From NCBI GenBank assembly GCA_000433355.1, contig FR893147.1, positions 31,383 to 44,040 of the forward strand: a DNA stretch of 12,658 bases, written 5' to 3'. This document shows positions 1 through 7,034 of this stretch, piece by piece (positions within the stretch are counted from its first letter, which is position 1; each line of letters begins with the position of its first letter). Below the pieces are notes generated by a model. It searched no databases and was not told where the DNA came from. It saw nothing but the letters and a program-made list of their open reading frames with translations. Source of the DNA: Alistipes sp. CAG:435. GTDB lineage: Bacteria > Bacteroidota > Bacteroidia > Bacteroidales > UBA932. The position numbers and the translations under genes were made by a program.

Positions 1-992
1 CACTGTCCTGTCTGCTGAACCATGAACGGCTGCTTGAAGACGCGTCCGTAGTACTTGCCCTTCACGATTGGAACAATCCTGAGCGTCCCCTTCGGAGCGT
101 TCACAAGCGCCTCGTTCGCAAGGATGATGTCGTAGATGTTCCACTCGCCACGATAGGCCAAAGAGCCGTAACCGGCTTTCAACATTGAGGGAAACGGAGA
201 GAAGAAGTCCATCTTGCCGACTTCGGAGACATTCTCCTTGCCGTGCATATAGACGGCCATGCTCTCGTCCGTAGGGTTGTCGTTCATGTCACCCATCACC
301 ACGATCTTGATCCCGGGATATTCATTCATCAGTTTGGCGGAGTTCTCGTAGATGATTTCCGCGCCACGGCTCCTAAGGTCGCTCCCCTTGCCTCCGATCC
401 TGGATGGAAGGTGGGCGACGAAAAACGCGAACATCTCGCCCTTGATCTCGCCCCTGACCATCAGCACATCACGGGTGCGGAAGTGTCCCTGAGACTCCTC
501 GTCCATGTCGAACTTTATGTCCTTACTGTTGAAATCAAACGGAATGGATTTGCTTTCAATCAGTTTGAACTGCTCCGGCCTGTAAAGCAGGGCCACATCG
601 ACGCCTCGCCTGTCCGGGCCGTCATAGTGCACGATCTGGTAGTTCGCGTCGGCGATCTCCTTCTGGCTCACAAGATCCTCAAGCACATGGCGGTTCTCAA
701 CCTCGCTCAGGCCCAGAACCGTGTGGAAAGCCTTGTTCTCGTCAGCCATCGCCTTGATCACCGTGGCGATGTTGCGGAGCTTGCGGTTGTACCGCGCGTC
801 AGTCCAGCGGTTTGCCCCGTCGGGGAGATATTCATAGTCATTCTTGCCCTCGTCGTGGTAGGTGTCGAAGAGGTTCTCGACATTGTAGAAGCCGATGACA
901 TACCCCCTCGCGCCCTTGTCCCCCTTGGCGCAGGCCGTGGCGGCCACAACCAGAAGCAGCAGAGCGGAATAAAGTATTTTTCTCAAACGCAT
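1..992 (-). CDS. Exported endonuclease/exonuclease/phosphatase family protein (3' end cut by window edge)
   Basis: This reading frame is open from an ATG at 992 to the window edge (330 codons, no stop), so the C-terminus is missing. The N-terminus MRLRKILYSALLLLVVAATACA is a Sec signal, either cleaved after ACA or lipidated at Cys21 (the lipobox is weak). The EEP (DNase I-like) motifs then follow in order: FYNVENLFDT (~35-44, metal-binding Asn and Glu), LGLSEVENR (~93-101), DRRGVDVALLYRP (~126-138), VAHLPSRIGG (~192-201, His), VVMGDMNDNP (~229-238, Asp/Asn) and YRGEWNIYDIIL. The last family block (SDH) lies past the edge. Such proteins cleave phosphodiester or phosphomonoester bonds; this Bacteroidota exported subgroup sits beside secreted nucleases. 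The gap to the upstream nuclease gene is 47 bp, which suggests one transcript. DNA, RNA or another phosphodiester as substrate cannot be decided. Confidence 0.9.
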   Translation of the reverse strand, partial: MRLRKILYSALLLLVVAATACAKGDKGARGYVIGFYNVENLFDTYHDEGKNDYEYLPDGANRWTDARYNRKLRNIATVIKAMADENKAFHTVLGLSEVENRHVLEDLVSQKEIADANYQIVHYDGPDRRGVDVALLYRPEQFKLIESKSIPFDFNSKDIKFDMDEESQGHFRTRDVLMVRGEIKGEMFAFFVAHLPSRIGGKGSDLRSRGAEIIYENSAKLMNEYPGIKIVVMGDMNDNPTDESMAVYMHGKENVSEVGKMDFFSPFPSMLKAGYGSLAYRGEWNIYDIILANEALVNAPKGTLRIVPIVKGKYYGRVFKQPFMVQQTGQ

Positions 993-1039
993 ATCAGTTT
1001 TGTATTATTATTCATGAATATGTCGGTTCCGCCGGGGCG

Positions 1040-2254
1040 CTACCTCCACCACCAGGTGACACTCTTCGGTTCCTCGGCCTCGATCCTGGCGGCCACGTCC
1101 TCACCGACTTTCGCCGGCAGATTCACGAAGAAATCGATACCCAATTTCTCCTCAAGGTCATCGACTGACATCGAATAGGAAGAATCTATGGTCTTGGTGC
1201 TGTAAACCTTGTGGTCCAGCCAGACGGCGCAGGCCGAATAGCCAGAATAGCCGAATGTGGAGCTCTTCATGTAGCGGAGGACTACCTTGTAGTAGGCTGT
1301 CGGAACGGTAACCTTCTTGCCGTAGTTGTCCACGGCGTACTTGACGGTCTCTCCGTCTTTGTAGTCTATCACGCAACCGGTCACGACATAGAGGGTGTCG
1401 GAATCTCTTGCCCATCCACGGACCTTACCTTCCAGATTCGCCCAGATGTCAGCGTTGAAGCCCTTATTGATCTGAGGTGTCATGTTCGTGCCGTAGAAAG
1501 TCATCGCATTCGAGGAGTAGGATGTCTGCCGATCAGCCGAGGCAATCTGGTGACCTCTTGCGAACCAGCCGGCGTTACCATCTGAAAAGCCTCTTGTAAG
1601 AACCGGCTGCTTGTTCGCCGGCAACAGGGGATCCAAAGCCCAGGCGTCAGTCCTTCCGATTTTTCCGCTCATATTCCAAACGCATAGCGGATAGGCCACC
1701 CACGGCGCCACCAGATTGCTGTAATCCCAAAGGAATGAATAATTTCGCGTGCTCACCGATCCGACAGTCATCGAATGCGTGAACGCATCCATCCCCTCCG
1801 GAATAGCCGGAAGCTCCATCCACCCTGTCTTCGGAGAGAGATTGCCGCCGGATGGTGTCGGATCAGGCTTCACTTCTGACCCTTTAGCCTTCTGACTGAT
1901 AGTCTTCGAAGCCTTGCCCGCACTGTTCTCCACCGTGATCACAGCCGAGCGCTCCTTCTCCGATTTGTTCTCCTCCACCTTCAGGGTGACATCCATGTCG
2001 CCGCTGCCAGAGCTCGGATCAGCAATAATCCAATCCACAGGCTCACCGCCGTCCACCGAAGTTATAGTGATCCTCCAGGATGACGAGGCCTTCACATAAA
2101 TGAACTGTGAATATCCTCCCGCCTCAACCACCGCGGTCTTCACCTCGACTGTCGGCGGAAGCACATCCTCCTTACCACCTGAGCCACAAGATGATAGCGC
2201 CAGCATTACAACCCCGGCGCAAATCATCCAAATTCTACTCAACGCAACCTTCAC
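1040..2254 (-). CDS. Lipoprotein with BACON-like domain and DNA/RNA non-specific endonuclease domain (NucA/Serratia nuclease family)
   Basis: A 404-residue lipoprotein: basic start MKVALSR, hydrophobic core, lipobox LSSC with Cys23, so it is probably anchored at the outer membrane. Residues ~33-124 form a BACON-like beta-sandwich (ASSSWRIT, VDWI, SAVITVEN, KTISQKAKG). After a Pro/Gly linker, residues ~140-385 are a beta-beta-alpha-metal nuclease: FARGHQIASADRQ carries the RGH block with catalytic His225, and TNMTPQINKGFN...WANLE gives Asn267 and Glu275, spaced 8 residues apart like the Mg ligand Asn119 and Glu127 of Serratia nuclease. The family cuts single- and double-stranded DNA and RNA without sequence preference. 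The tail TWWWR is aromatic. The start is a GTG; the next ATG (2227) would remove the positive n-region, so GTG is preferred. It is second in a three-gene operon-like run, and BACON domains are thought to bind ligands or mucin. Confidence 0.9.
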   Translation of the reverse strand: MKVALSRIWMICAGVVMLALSSCGSGGKEDVLPPTVEVKTAVVEAGGYSQFIYVKASSSWRITITSVDGGEPVDWIIADPSSGSGDMDVTLKVEENKSEKERSAVITVENSAGKASKTISQKAKGSEVKPDPTPSGGNLSPKTGWMELPAIPEGMDAFTHSMTVGSVSTRNYSFLWDYSNLVAPWVAYPLCVWNMSGKIGRTDAWALDPLLPANKQPVLTRGFSDGNAGWFARGHQIASADRQTSYSSNAMTFYGTNMTPQINKGFNADIWANLEGKVRGWARDSDTLYVVTGCVIDYKDGETVKYAVDNYGKKVTVPTAYYKVVLRYMKSSTFGYSGYSACAVWLDHKVYSTKTIDSSYSMSVDDLEEKLGIDFFVNLPAKVGEDVAARIEAEEPKSVTWWWR

Positions 2255-2273
2255 GTATTATCGCTTTAGAGAG

Positions 2274-2310
2274 CAAAAGGGCTGCCCGAACTATGGCGGA
2301 CATCCCTTTG
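2274..2310 (-). other. Imperfect hairpin between the two BACON genes
   Basis: On the minus strand CAAAGGGATGTCCG and CGGGCAGCCCTTTTG form an imperfect stem around an 8-nt loop. It starts 20 nt after the stop of the upstream gene and ends 20 nt before the GTG of the nuclease gene. The T-run is only four bases, so it is a weak terminator at best. It could tune how much transcript reaches the nuclease gene or protect an mRNA end. Confidence 0.35.
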
Positions 2311-2330
2311 CATTATTCTATAAATAAGCA

Positions 2331-4349
2331 CTATTTAATGACTATGCTGGAAAAATCAAACTGACCAGCCTTTGAACTACCGTCTGAACCGAAATCTGCC
2401 TTATCCCCGACAGTGAAGGTAACGGACTTTGAGGATCCTGTCCATGTCACAGTCTTATCTCCAGCTTGTTGAGCCGCAACATTGCCATTGTCAGCCGTAA
2501 TAGGTGCAAGGCGCTTCTGTCCTTGTGATGAAAGGTTGAATACAATCTGCGTCATAGCATCTCCTGTTGTCGCAATTGTTACTGTTCCTTTTGCATAAAC
2601 TCGACAATCTTTCATGTTAGAATTGACAGTCGGAGCAGTAGAGCCGGAATTCTTGGTCGCTGTGATCGTGTATGCTCCAAAGGATAATGATATTGTGTTT
2701 TTATCTTGTGACACAGTCCAATCAGAAAGCCCGGACCACTTGATTGTACCTTCTTCTCCGCCAGGATTGTCGCCGCCGCCAGGATTGCCTCCGCCGTTTT
2801 CTACGGCCTCGGTGATGTCCTTACCGTCAACATTGACCGCCACAATCTGGTAGTGGGTTCCACCTCCCACGAAGTAGCCCTTGACGGTAATTTCCTTGTC
2901 CACAAGAGATTCCATGTCACCAGGGAAGTAAGACAACGACAAATCCTTGTCCGTAACCCCTCCTATGAATATGTTGTAGTAAACATCGTTCTTTTTCACC
3001 TTACCCTTGAATGTGACGAATTCAACCACATCACTCTTATAGGAAGACACATTGCTTTCGTCAATAGTCTTAGGATCAGGATAGGTCACGGTGTTGCCTG
3101 ACGATGCGATCTGGAATTTCGGCTTAGTAATCTGCATAAGTCCATTGTGCTTGCCCGTGGTACCGGTCACAGTGACTTTGTCTCCTACCTTTACTCCCGG
3201 AGTAGCGTTGACAAAGACAAGGATGCTACCAGTAGCGTCGGTGACAACAGCACTCTTATTCGTCACGCCAGTGACAAGGACATCCTTCAGAGTCACGGAC
3301 GCATCGGTTTTGCCCGAAACGATAGAAGCCACGGTACCCTCGGTCGGAGTGGTCGTTCCACCACCGCCACCGCCGGTGCCGAGGTCAACGCCCTTGGAGA
3401 AGTCGATGACGGTGCCGGCTGAGGAAGCGACGGCAAGGCAAAGGTCATCAAGGCGATAAGAGCTAGCCACATCGACCTTTACATAGATGCCAAGCGTCGT
3501 TGTTCCTGACGGAACCGTGAAATTAGAGGTCGCAAGATCCCAGCGACCTTCCTTGTCGCCATTAGGAAATGAATACTCAAGCTCGACCCACTTAGCTCCG
3601 TCATTGCTGACATAGACATGGAACTCGTTATGCTTGAACAGGCTACCATTATCCTGGCTATATTTCTCCGCTCCGAAAGTCAAAGAATAGTCAGTGGCTG
3701 ACTGAAGTTTGATGCCGGTCACGGAGAAATAGGCGTTCGAACCAAAGAACAGGTTGTTGCTTCCGGATCCGGCATAGTCGGAATAGTTGCTGTTGGAAGT
3801 GGAGTTCGCCCTGGCCGACATCGCCTTAAACGAATATTCCTCACTTCCCGCTCCCGTTCCAGTCGCGTTCTTCCAACCGTCAAACTGATCGAGATATGGC
3901 CAGCTTGTGCCTGTTCCATAGGTCTTTGTTGCTTCCGCCTTGTCAAAGTCGTTCTTGTAGACGGTCATGTCAGCCACGGAACCTGTTCCTTTCTGCTTAA
4001 CGGTCAAAGTCTTGGAGTCAAAGCCGATGTCGAACTTCACTGATCCTTCACGATCCAAACCAGAGTTCTCCATCACCTTGATCTCGACAGTCACGGCCTT
4101 CGAGGAGCCTTTCCCCTCCCTCGGTCCGATGGAGATCCAGTCCTGCTCGGTGGTGGCCTTCCAGTCTCTGGTGGCAGTCACCTGAACGGTCTCGGTTCCG
4201 CCGGTCTTCTCAAATGAAATCTCGGACTTTTCGACCTCCACCGACGGAGCGCCCAAGTCCTCTTTCTTGTCATCACAAGCCGTGGCCGCGAAAGCAAGAG
4301 CCGCCACAGACATGATGAAGCCTAAAAATCTATTTGTTCTCATATTCAT
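2331..4349 (-). CDS. Large BACON / beta-sandwich / OB-fold surface lipoprotein
   Basis: About 672 residues from the ATG at 4349 (MNMRTNRFLGF). The ATG at 4343 is equally good; one at 4370 would add a non-signal extension. The signal ends in AFAATAC, so Cys25 is a likely lipidation site. Approximate domains in this numbering: 33-121 BACON (SEISFEKTGG, ATRDWKATTEQDWISI, LTVKQKGTG); 125-325 an all-beta carbohydrate-binding-like sandwich (YKNDFD at its start, YRLDDLCLAV near its end); a Gly6/Thr linker; 337-515 OB-fold repeats (VKVGDKVTVTGTTGKHNG, KEITVKGYFVGG), similar to the OB folds seen in secreted Bacteroidota nuclease-linked proteins; a second Gly/Pro linker; 534-672 a further beta domain ending FDFSSIVIK. 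No catalytic motif was recognised. It is probably a surface binding subunit, perhaps for nucleic acid, encoded first in the nuclease operon. Function is inferred from folds and neighbours only. Confidence 0.85.
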   Translation of the reverse strand: MNMRTNRFLGFIMSVAALAFAATACDDKKEDLGAPSVEVEKSEISFEKTGGTETVQVTATRDWKATTEQDWISIGPREGKGSSKAVTVEIKVMENSGLDREGSVKFDIGFDSKTLTVKQKGTGSVADMTVYKNDFDKAEATKTYGTGTSWPYLDQFDGWKNATGTGAGSEEYSFKAMSARANSTSNSNYSDYAGSGSNNLFFGSNAYFSVTGIKLQSATDYSLTFGAEKYSQDNGSLFKHNEFHVYVSNDGAKWVELEYSFPNGDKEGRWDLATSNFTVPSGTTTLGIYVKVDVASSYRLDDLCLAVASSAGTVIDFSKGVDLGTGGGGGGTTTPTEGTVASIVSGKTDASVTLKDVLVTGVTNKSAVVTDATGSILVFVNATPGVKVGDKVTVTGTTGKHNGLMQITKPKFQIASSGNTVTYPDPKTIDESNVSSYKSDVVEFVTFKGKVKKNDVYYNIFIGGVTDKDLSLSYFPGDMESLVDKEITVKGYFVGGGTHYQIVAVNVDGKDITEAVENGGGNPGGGDNPGGEEGTIKWSGLSDWTVSQDKNTISLSFGAYTITATKNSGSTAPTVNSNMKDCRVYAKGTVTIATTGDAMTQIVFNLSSQGQKRLAPITADNGNVAAQQAGDKTVTWTGSSKSVTFTVGDKADFGSDGSSKAGQFDFSSIVIK

Positions 4350-4756
4350 TAGTGTTAATAAATGTTCCACTCATTATGCAGCTCCGGCACTTCCCCGCTC
4401 CAGTCCTTCCTTTACCGGCACTTCTATCGATACTTCGACACCATCCACCCCCGCAAACTCAGCTGTCGCATCCAGGCGACCGGCTATTCTTCCCCACAAA
4501 TTCTTTGCCTGTCAAGCAGTCCGCTAAGTTACGACTAAATATTCAATTAAAAAACACGTAGGCAAAGAACCCTTCTGCGGGAGACTATCTTCGTGACTCA
4601 GAAATAAAAGAATATGCATTATGAAGTTGACTCAATGCCCACGTATTGTGCGATATTCAGATTCGTTTCCGAAAAGTGGGTAACTCTTTTGAGTAACGTG
4701 TGCCCTAATTTTTGTCGAAGAAAAACCGTCGAATGAGATATTTGTTTAGAAGCTGT
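4350..4756. other. Gene-free intergenic stretch between divergent units
   Basis: About 400 bp that must hold the promoter of the minus-strand lipoprotein/nuclease operon, but no perfect CAAAnnTA (minus-strand TAnnTTTG) was found here. It contains a repeated CCGGCACTTC (4384-4393 and 4415-4424), one copy of the 18-bp repeat described separately, and a weak hairpin GTAACTC-TTTT-GAGTAAC (4680-4697). No credible ORF or RNA gene is seen on either strand. Confidence 0.5.
4542..4559 (+). repeat. 18-bp direct repeat, left copy
   Basis: TTCAATTAAAAAACACGT here matches TTCAATTAAAAAACATGT at 5815-5832 in 17 of 18 bases. The pair encloses the promoter, leader RNA and DUF3800 gene. The A-rich core raises the chance of coincidence, so an attachment-site or insertion origin is only possible. 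Confidence 0.5.
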
Positions 4757-4787
4757 TTTGATTTTCAGAATAATATGTTTACATTTG
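4757..4787 (+). promoter_or_regulatory. Consensus Bacteroidota sigma promoter for the leader RNA / DUF3800 gene
   Basis: TTTG at 4757-4760, a 19-nt spacer, then TACATTTG at 4780-4787 match the Bacteroidota primary-sigma consensus (TTTG, 19-21 nt, TAnnTTTG) at every defined base. The predicted transcript start is about 4792-4795, exactly where the structured leader begins. The DUF3800 ATG lies ~85 nt further on. Confidence 0.75.
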
Positions 4788-4791
4788 CAAT

Positions 4792-4857
4792 GCGTCTAGG
4801 AGGAGTCGCCAAGCGTCTCAATCATAGGCTACGGCCTTGATACTAGTCGCTTTTTTT
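4792..4857 (+). ncRNA. Structured leader or small RNA ending in a T7 terminator, upstream of DUF3800
   Basis: Two tandem hairpins share arms. The first is GCGTCT (4792-4797), loop AGGAGG, AGTCGC (4804-4809). The second is GCGTCT (4813-4818) paired with AGTCGC (4845-4850), each stem with one T-T mismatch; it encloses an inner stem ATCA-t-AGGC, loop TACG, GCCT-TGAT (4821-4841). Seven Ts (4851-4857) follow the last arm directly. A longer alternative pairs 4792-4799 (GCGTCTAG) with 4843-4850 (CTAGTCGC). The unit starts at the predicted transcription start and ends 22 nt before the DUF3800 ATG, so it would give a ~65-nt RNA or act as an attenuator. No known RNA family was recognised. Confidence 0.5.
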
Positions 4858-4879
4858 ATACCTTGAAGTCTCGGAGAGT

Positions 4880-5773
4880 ATGGTTTACTTTTGTTATGTT
4901 GATGAATCTGGAACACCTCAGATTCCTGGAAACACCTCACACTACATCCTTTGCGGCATTTCAATTCCAGTCAAAGATTGGAAGAAGTGCGACAGCGCCA
5001 TCAACAAAATTAAGGCTAAGTACGGTTTGTCCGAATCAGAGATCCATACAGGATGGATTATGCGTTCATATCTGGAGCAAACCAGAATTCCCGGATTTGA
5101 CACAATGAGTTTCGCAGATCGTCGCAGCGAGGTAATCAAGCAACGTAAGGCAGAAATATTTAGAGTCAAGAAGACCAACAACTCAAAAGCGCTCAAGCAG
5201 CTCAAGAAGAATTATAAGCAGACGGACGCTTATATACATTTGACCTACGCGGAGCGCTTTGCATTCATCCGAGAGATTGCAGATCAGGTTGGCTCTTGGA
5301 GGCACGCCAGAGTCTTTGCGGAATGTATCGACAAGGTTTTCTTCGATCCTACCAAATCCAAATTATCAACAGAGGATCAGGCTTTCGAACAAGTCATCTC
5401 GCGTTTTGAGCACTACATGGGTAATGTCTCTCACTCTGAAGACCTGACTTACGGTCTGCTGATTCACGACAACAACGAGACTGTTTCAAAGAAGCATACC
5501 GAACTTATGAAGCGTTTTCATAAGCAAGGAACACTTTGGACATCAATAAAGCACATCATTGAAACACCGCTCTATGTAAATTCAGAACTCACCGGGATGG
5601 TTCAGATTGCTGACCTTTGCGCTTTTGCTTTAAGACGATTCTTTGAGAATCAGGAAACGGACATTTTTTATAGGATTAAGCCGCGCTTCGATTCACATAG
5701 AGGGAAGATGGTCGGTGTTCGCCATTTCACAGAACCGACGTGCCAGTGCGAAATATGTAGTAGCCGCGCATAG
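4880..5773 (+). CDS. DUF3800 domain protein (RNase H-like fold predicted)
   Basis: A 297-residue soluble protein and the only plus-strand gene here. It opens with YVDESG (Asp8, Glu9), the N-terminal signature of DUF3800. Further acidic positions suit the RNase H-like core proposed for the family: Glu148 and Asp151 (FAECIDKVFFD), Asp197 (LLIHDNNET) and Asp245 in the closing block SELTGMVQIADLCAFALRRF (~235-254). A basic helix (~85-112, KQRKAEIFRVKK...LKQLKKNYK) may bind nucleic acid. The tail CQCEIC (Cys288, 290, 293) could hold a metal. The ATG follows GGAGAG. The biochemical activity of DUF3800 is not established; members often lie in defence or mobile regions. The gene looks more AT-rich than xth and GH92, has its own promoter and leader RNA, and lies between direct repeats, all of which hint at transfer. 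It converges on the broken ATPase gene with a 46-bp gap. Confidence 0.85.
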   Translation: MVYFCYVDESGTPQIPGNTSHYILCGISIPVKDWKKCDSAINKIKAKYGLSESEIHTGWIMRSYLEQTRIPGFDTMSFADRRSEVIKQRKAEIFRVKKTNNSKALKQLKKNYKQTDAYIHLTYAERFAFIREIADQVGSWRHARVFAECIDKVFFDPTKSKLSTEDQAFEQVISRFEHYMGNVSHSEDLTYGLLIHDNNETVSKKHTELMKRFHKQGTLWTSIKHIIETPLYVNSELTGMVQIADLCAFALRRFFENQETDIFYRIKPRFDSHRGKMVGVRHFTEPTCQCEICSSRA

Positions 5774-5814
5774 GCAGAACATCTTTCTTATTTTTCTCAT
5801 CCGACGAAAAATCG

Positions 5815-5832
5815 TTCAATTAAAAAACATGT
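5815..5832 (+). repeat. 18-bp direct repeat, right copy
   Basis: This is the partner of 4542-4559 (17 of 18 identical). It overlaps the last codons and TAA stop of the ATPase remnant (ends at 5820), the position where site-specific elements often sit at a gene's 3' end. No integrase is present between the copies. Confidence 0.5.
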
Positions 5833-6089
5833 CCGGAGAGCCACTTGGCGAAGAAGCGGTCTGACACATAGTAACCTTGGGGTGTCTTGCTGATCAATTG
5901 TTTGTCAACAAGGGATTTCAAGGCCGCTTTAACGCTGCTGACAGCGGGAAGGTTATAGGATCTGATAAATATTTGGCCTAACGGCGAAGTGACCAGACGT
6001 TCTCTGGCGATCGCCGTCAGAAGACGCTGCTGGTTTTCGGTGAGCCATGCGCAATAATTTTGGTAAGCCGTGGATTGGCTTTCAATTAT
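5820..6089 (-). pseudogene. Detached C-terminal winged-helix part of the amber-interrupted ATPase
   Basis: Directly after the TAG at 6090-6092 the same frame stays open for 89 codons to a TAA at 5820-5822. It reads as a typical C-terminus of this ATPase family: TAYQNYCAWLTENQQRLL, then a winged-helix pattern (LLTAIARERLV, SSVKAALKSLVDKQLI, GYYVSDRFFAKWLS). The segment has no internal Met codon and no site for a fresh start apart from a weak TTG, so it is unlikely to be made alone. Read through the amber codon, the protein would be 376 residues, the usual size for the family. No frameshift is needed, so a single nonsense mutation is enough. Confidence 0.85.
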
Positions 6090-6950
6090 CTAACGCACGA
6101 CATCATCAACCAATTGTCTGTCTATCACATCCTTGGAATGCTCGTAAATGCCATGAAGAATCGCCTGGACATACCAAGTGACTTTATCAGAGACATCGTA
6201 AATATATTCAAAAGTATCTTCATCCATAGCCCTTGACTGTCCTTTGAAGAAGTTGTTGGCGAAATCAAGGTACTTCTCCTTGTCTATGCAGGAAAGTGTC
6301 ATCATGGAAGAACTCTGGAAGAACGGGCGGTCCGCCGAAAGGGACATCTCCTCCATCATGTGTTGCTGGCTGCCGGAAAACACAAAATACACGTCAGGCA
6401 AGAATTGAATATATGAACGGATGAGAGCCTCGACCCCGGATTCCGGGAAATCCAGTATCTGCTGAAACTCGTCTATGGCGATGTAGCACCTCTTCCCAGA
6501 CTGTCCAAGATATTCGAATATCTGCTTCAAGGTCTCACGTCCTTCCGAAGGCCGAATGTCAAGGGAGAATGTAGGGCGGCCCGTTACTTCATCTATTGTA
6601 AGAGTCGGCCTCCATTTACTGAAAAATTCCTGGACACGGCGCATGGCCGCCTGGGAGACAGAATCCAAATTCCCGATGATCTCACTTCCCAACATCCCGA
6701 CCATCTGATCCAGATTCTTCGCCGGATAGATGTCCAGATAGAAACACTTGATGTCCTTGTCCTGCTTCTCCATCTTGGCGAACACATGCTTGACGAGTCC
6801 GGTCTTTCCCATCCGACGAGGAGCCACAAGAGTGACATTGCGTTCATTATGAAGGGCTGAGATCATCTTTTCGGTCTCCTCCTCACGGTCACAAAAATAC
6901 TCAGAACCTTTGTAACCATAGATGACAAAAGGGTTGTTCAATGTAGCCAT
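6090..6950 (-). CDS. STAND/AAA-type ATP-binding protein, truncated by an in-frame amber stop
   Basis: 286 residues from the ATG at 6950. It matches the ATPase_2-like STAND NTPases abundant in Bacteroidales (intact length ~370). The N-terminus has NPFVIYGYKGSEYFCDREEE; Walker A is APRRMGKTG (Lys49, Thr50), Walker B is CYIAIDEFQQIL (Asp160, Glu161), and a sensor-1-like FVFSGSQQHM follows at ~189-198. The protein stops at VDDVVR, before the winged-helix module that follows in frame at 5820-6089. The ATP site is complete, so a shortened protein could still bind nucleotide but would lack its presumed DNA- or partner-binding end. Four other genes in this window end in TAG, so amber is a normal stop here. 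The role of the family is poorly defined. Regulation may act through the repeats just upstream (6959-7003). Confidence 0.85.
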   Translation of the reverse strand: MATLNNPFVIYGYKGSEYFCDREEETEKMISALHNERNVTLVAPRRMGKTGLVKHVFAKMEKQDKDIKCFYLDIYPAKNLDQMVGMLGSEIIGNLDSVSQAAMRRVQEFFSKWRPTLTIDEVTGRPTFSLDIRPSEGRETLKQIFEYLGQSGKRCYIAIDEFQQILDFPESGVEALIRSYIQFLPDVYFVFSGSQQHMMEEMSLSADRPFFQSSSMMTLSCIDKEKYLDFANNFFKGQSRAMDEDTFEYIYDVSDKVTWYVQAILHGIYEHSKDVIDRQLVDDVVR

Positions 6951-6958
6951 ATTTGTTA

Positions 6959-7003
6959 TTACGTAATTGTCGTTGCGTAATTATCGCAGCGCGATTTACG
7001 CAA
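6959..7003. promoter_or_regulatory. Three operator-like repeats just upstream of the ATPase start
   Basis: Two 14-bp units sit head to tail: TTACGTAATTGTCG (6959-6972) and TTGCGTAATTATCG (6973-6986), differing at two bases. An inverted third, GCGATTTACGCAA (6991-7003), forms with the second unit a 13-bp inverted repeat (2-nt bulge, AGC centre). The cluster begins 9 bp upstream of the ATG, where a repressor or autoregulator would act. No promoter box was placed with confidence. Confidence 0.55.
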
Positions 7004-7034
7004 TAATATTCAGACTTCCAAAACAGCTTTGAAT

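Noticed and set aside
243..1178. 311-codon plus-strand ORF opposite the EEP protein
   Set aside because: It is antisense to a frame with clear EEP motifs, runs across the gap into the next gene, and shows no domain.
6090..6092. Amber recoding (TAG read as an amino acid) to keep the ATPase whole
   Set aside because: Four other genes in the window use TAG as their natural stop at family-typical lengths.
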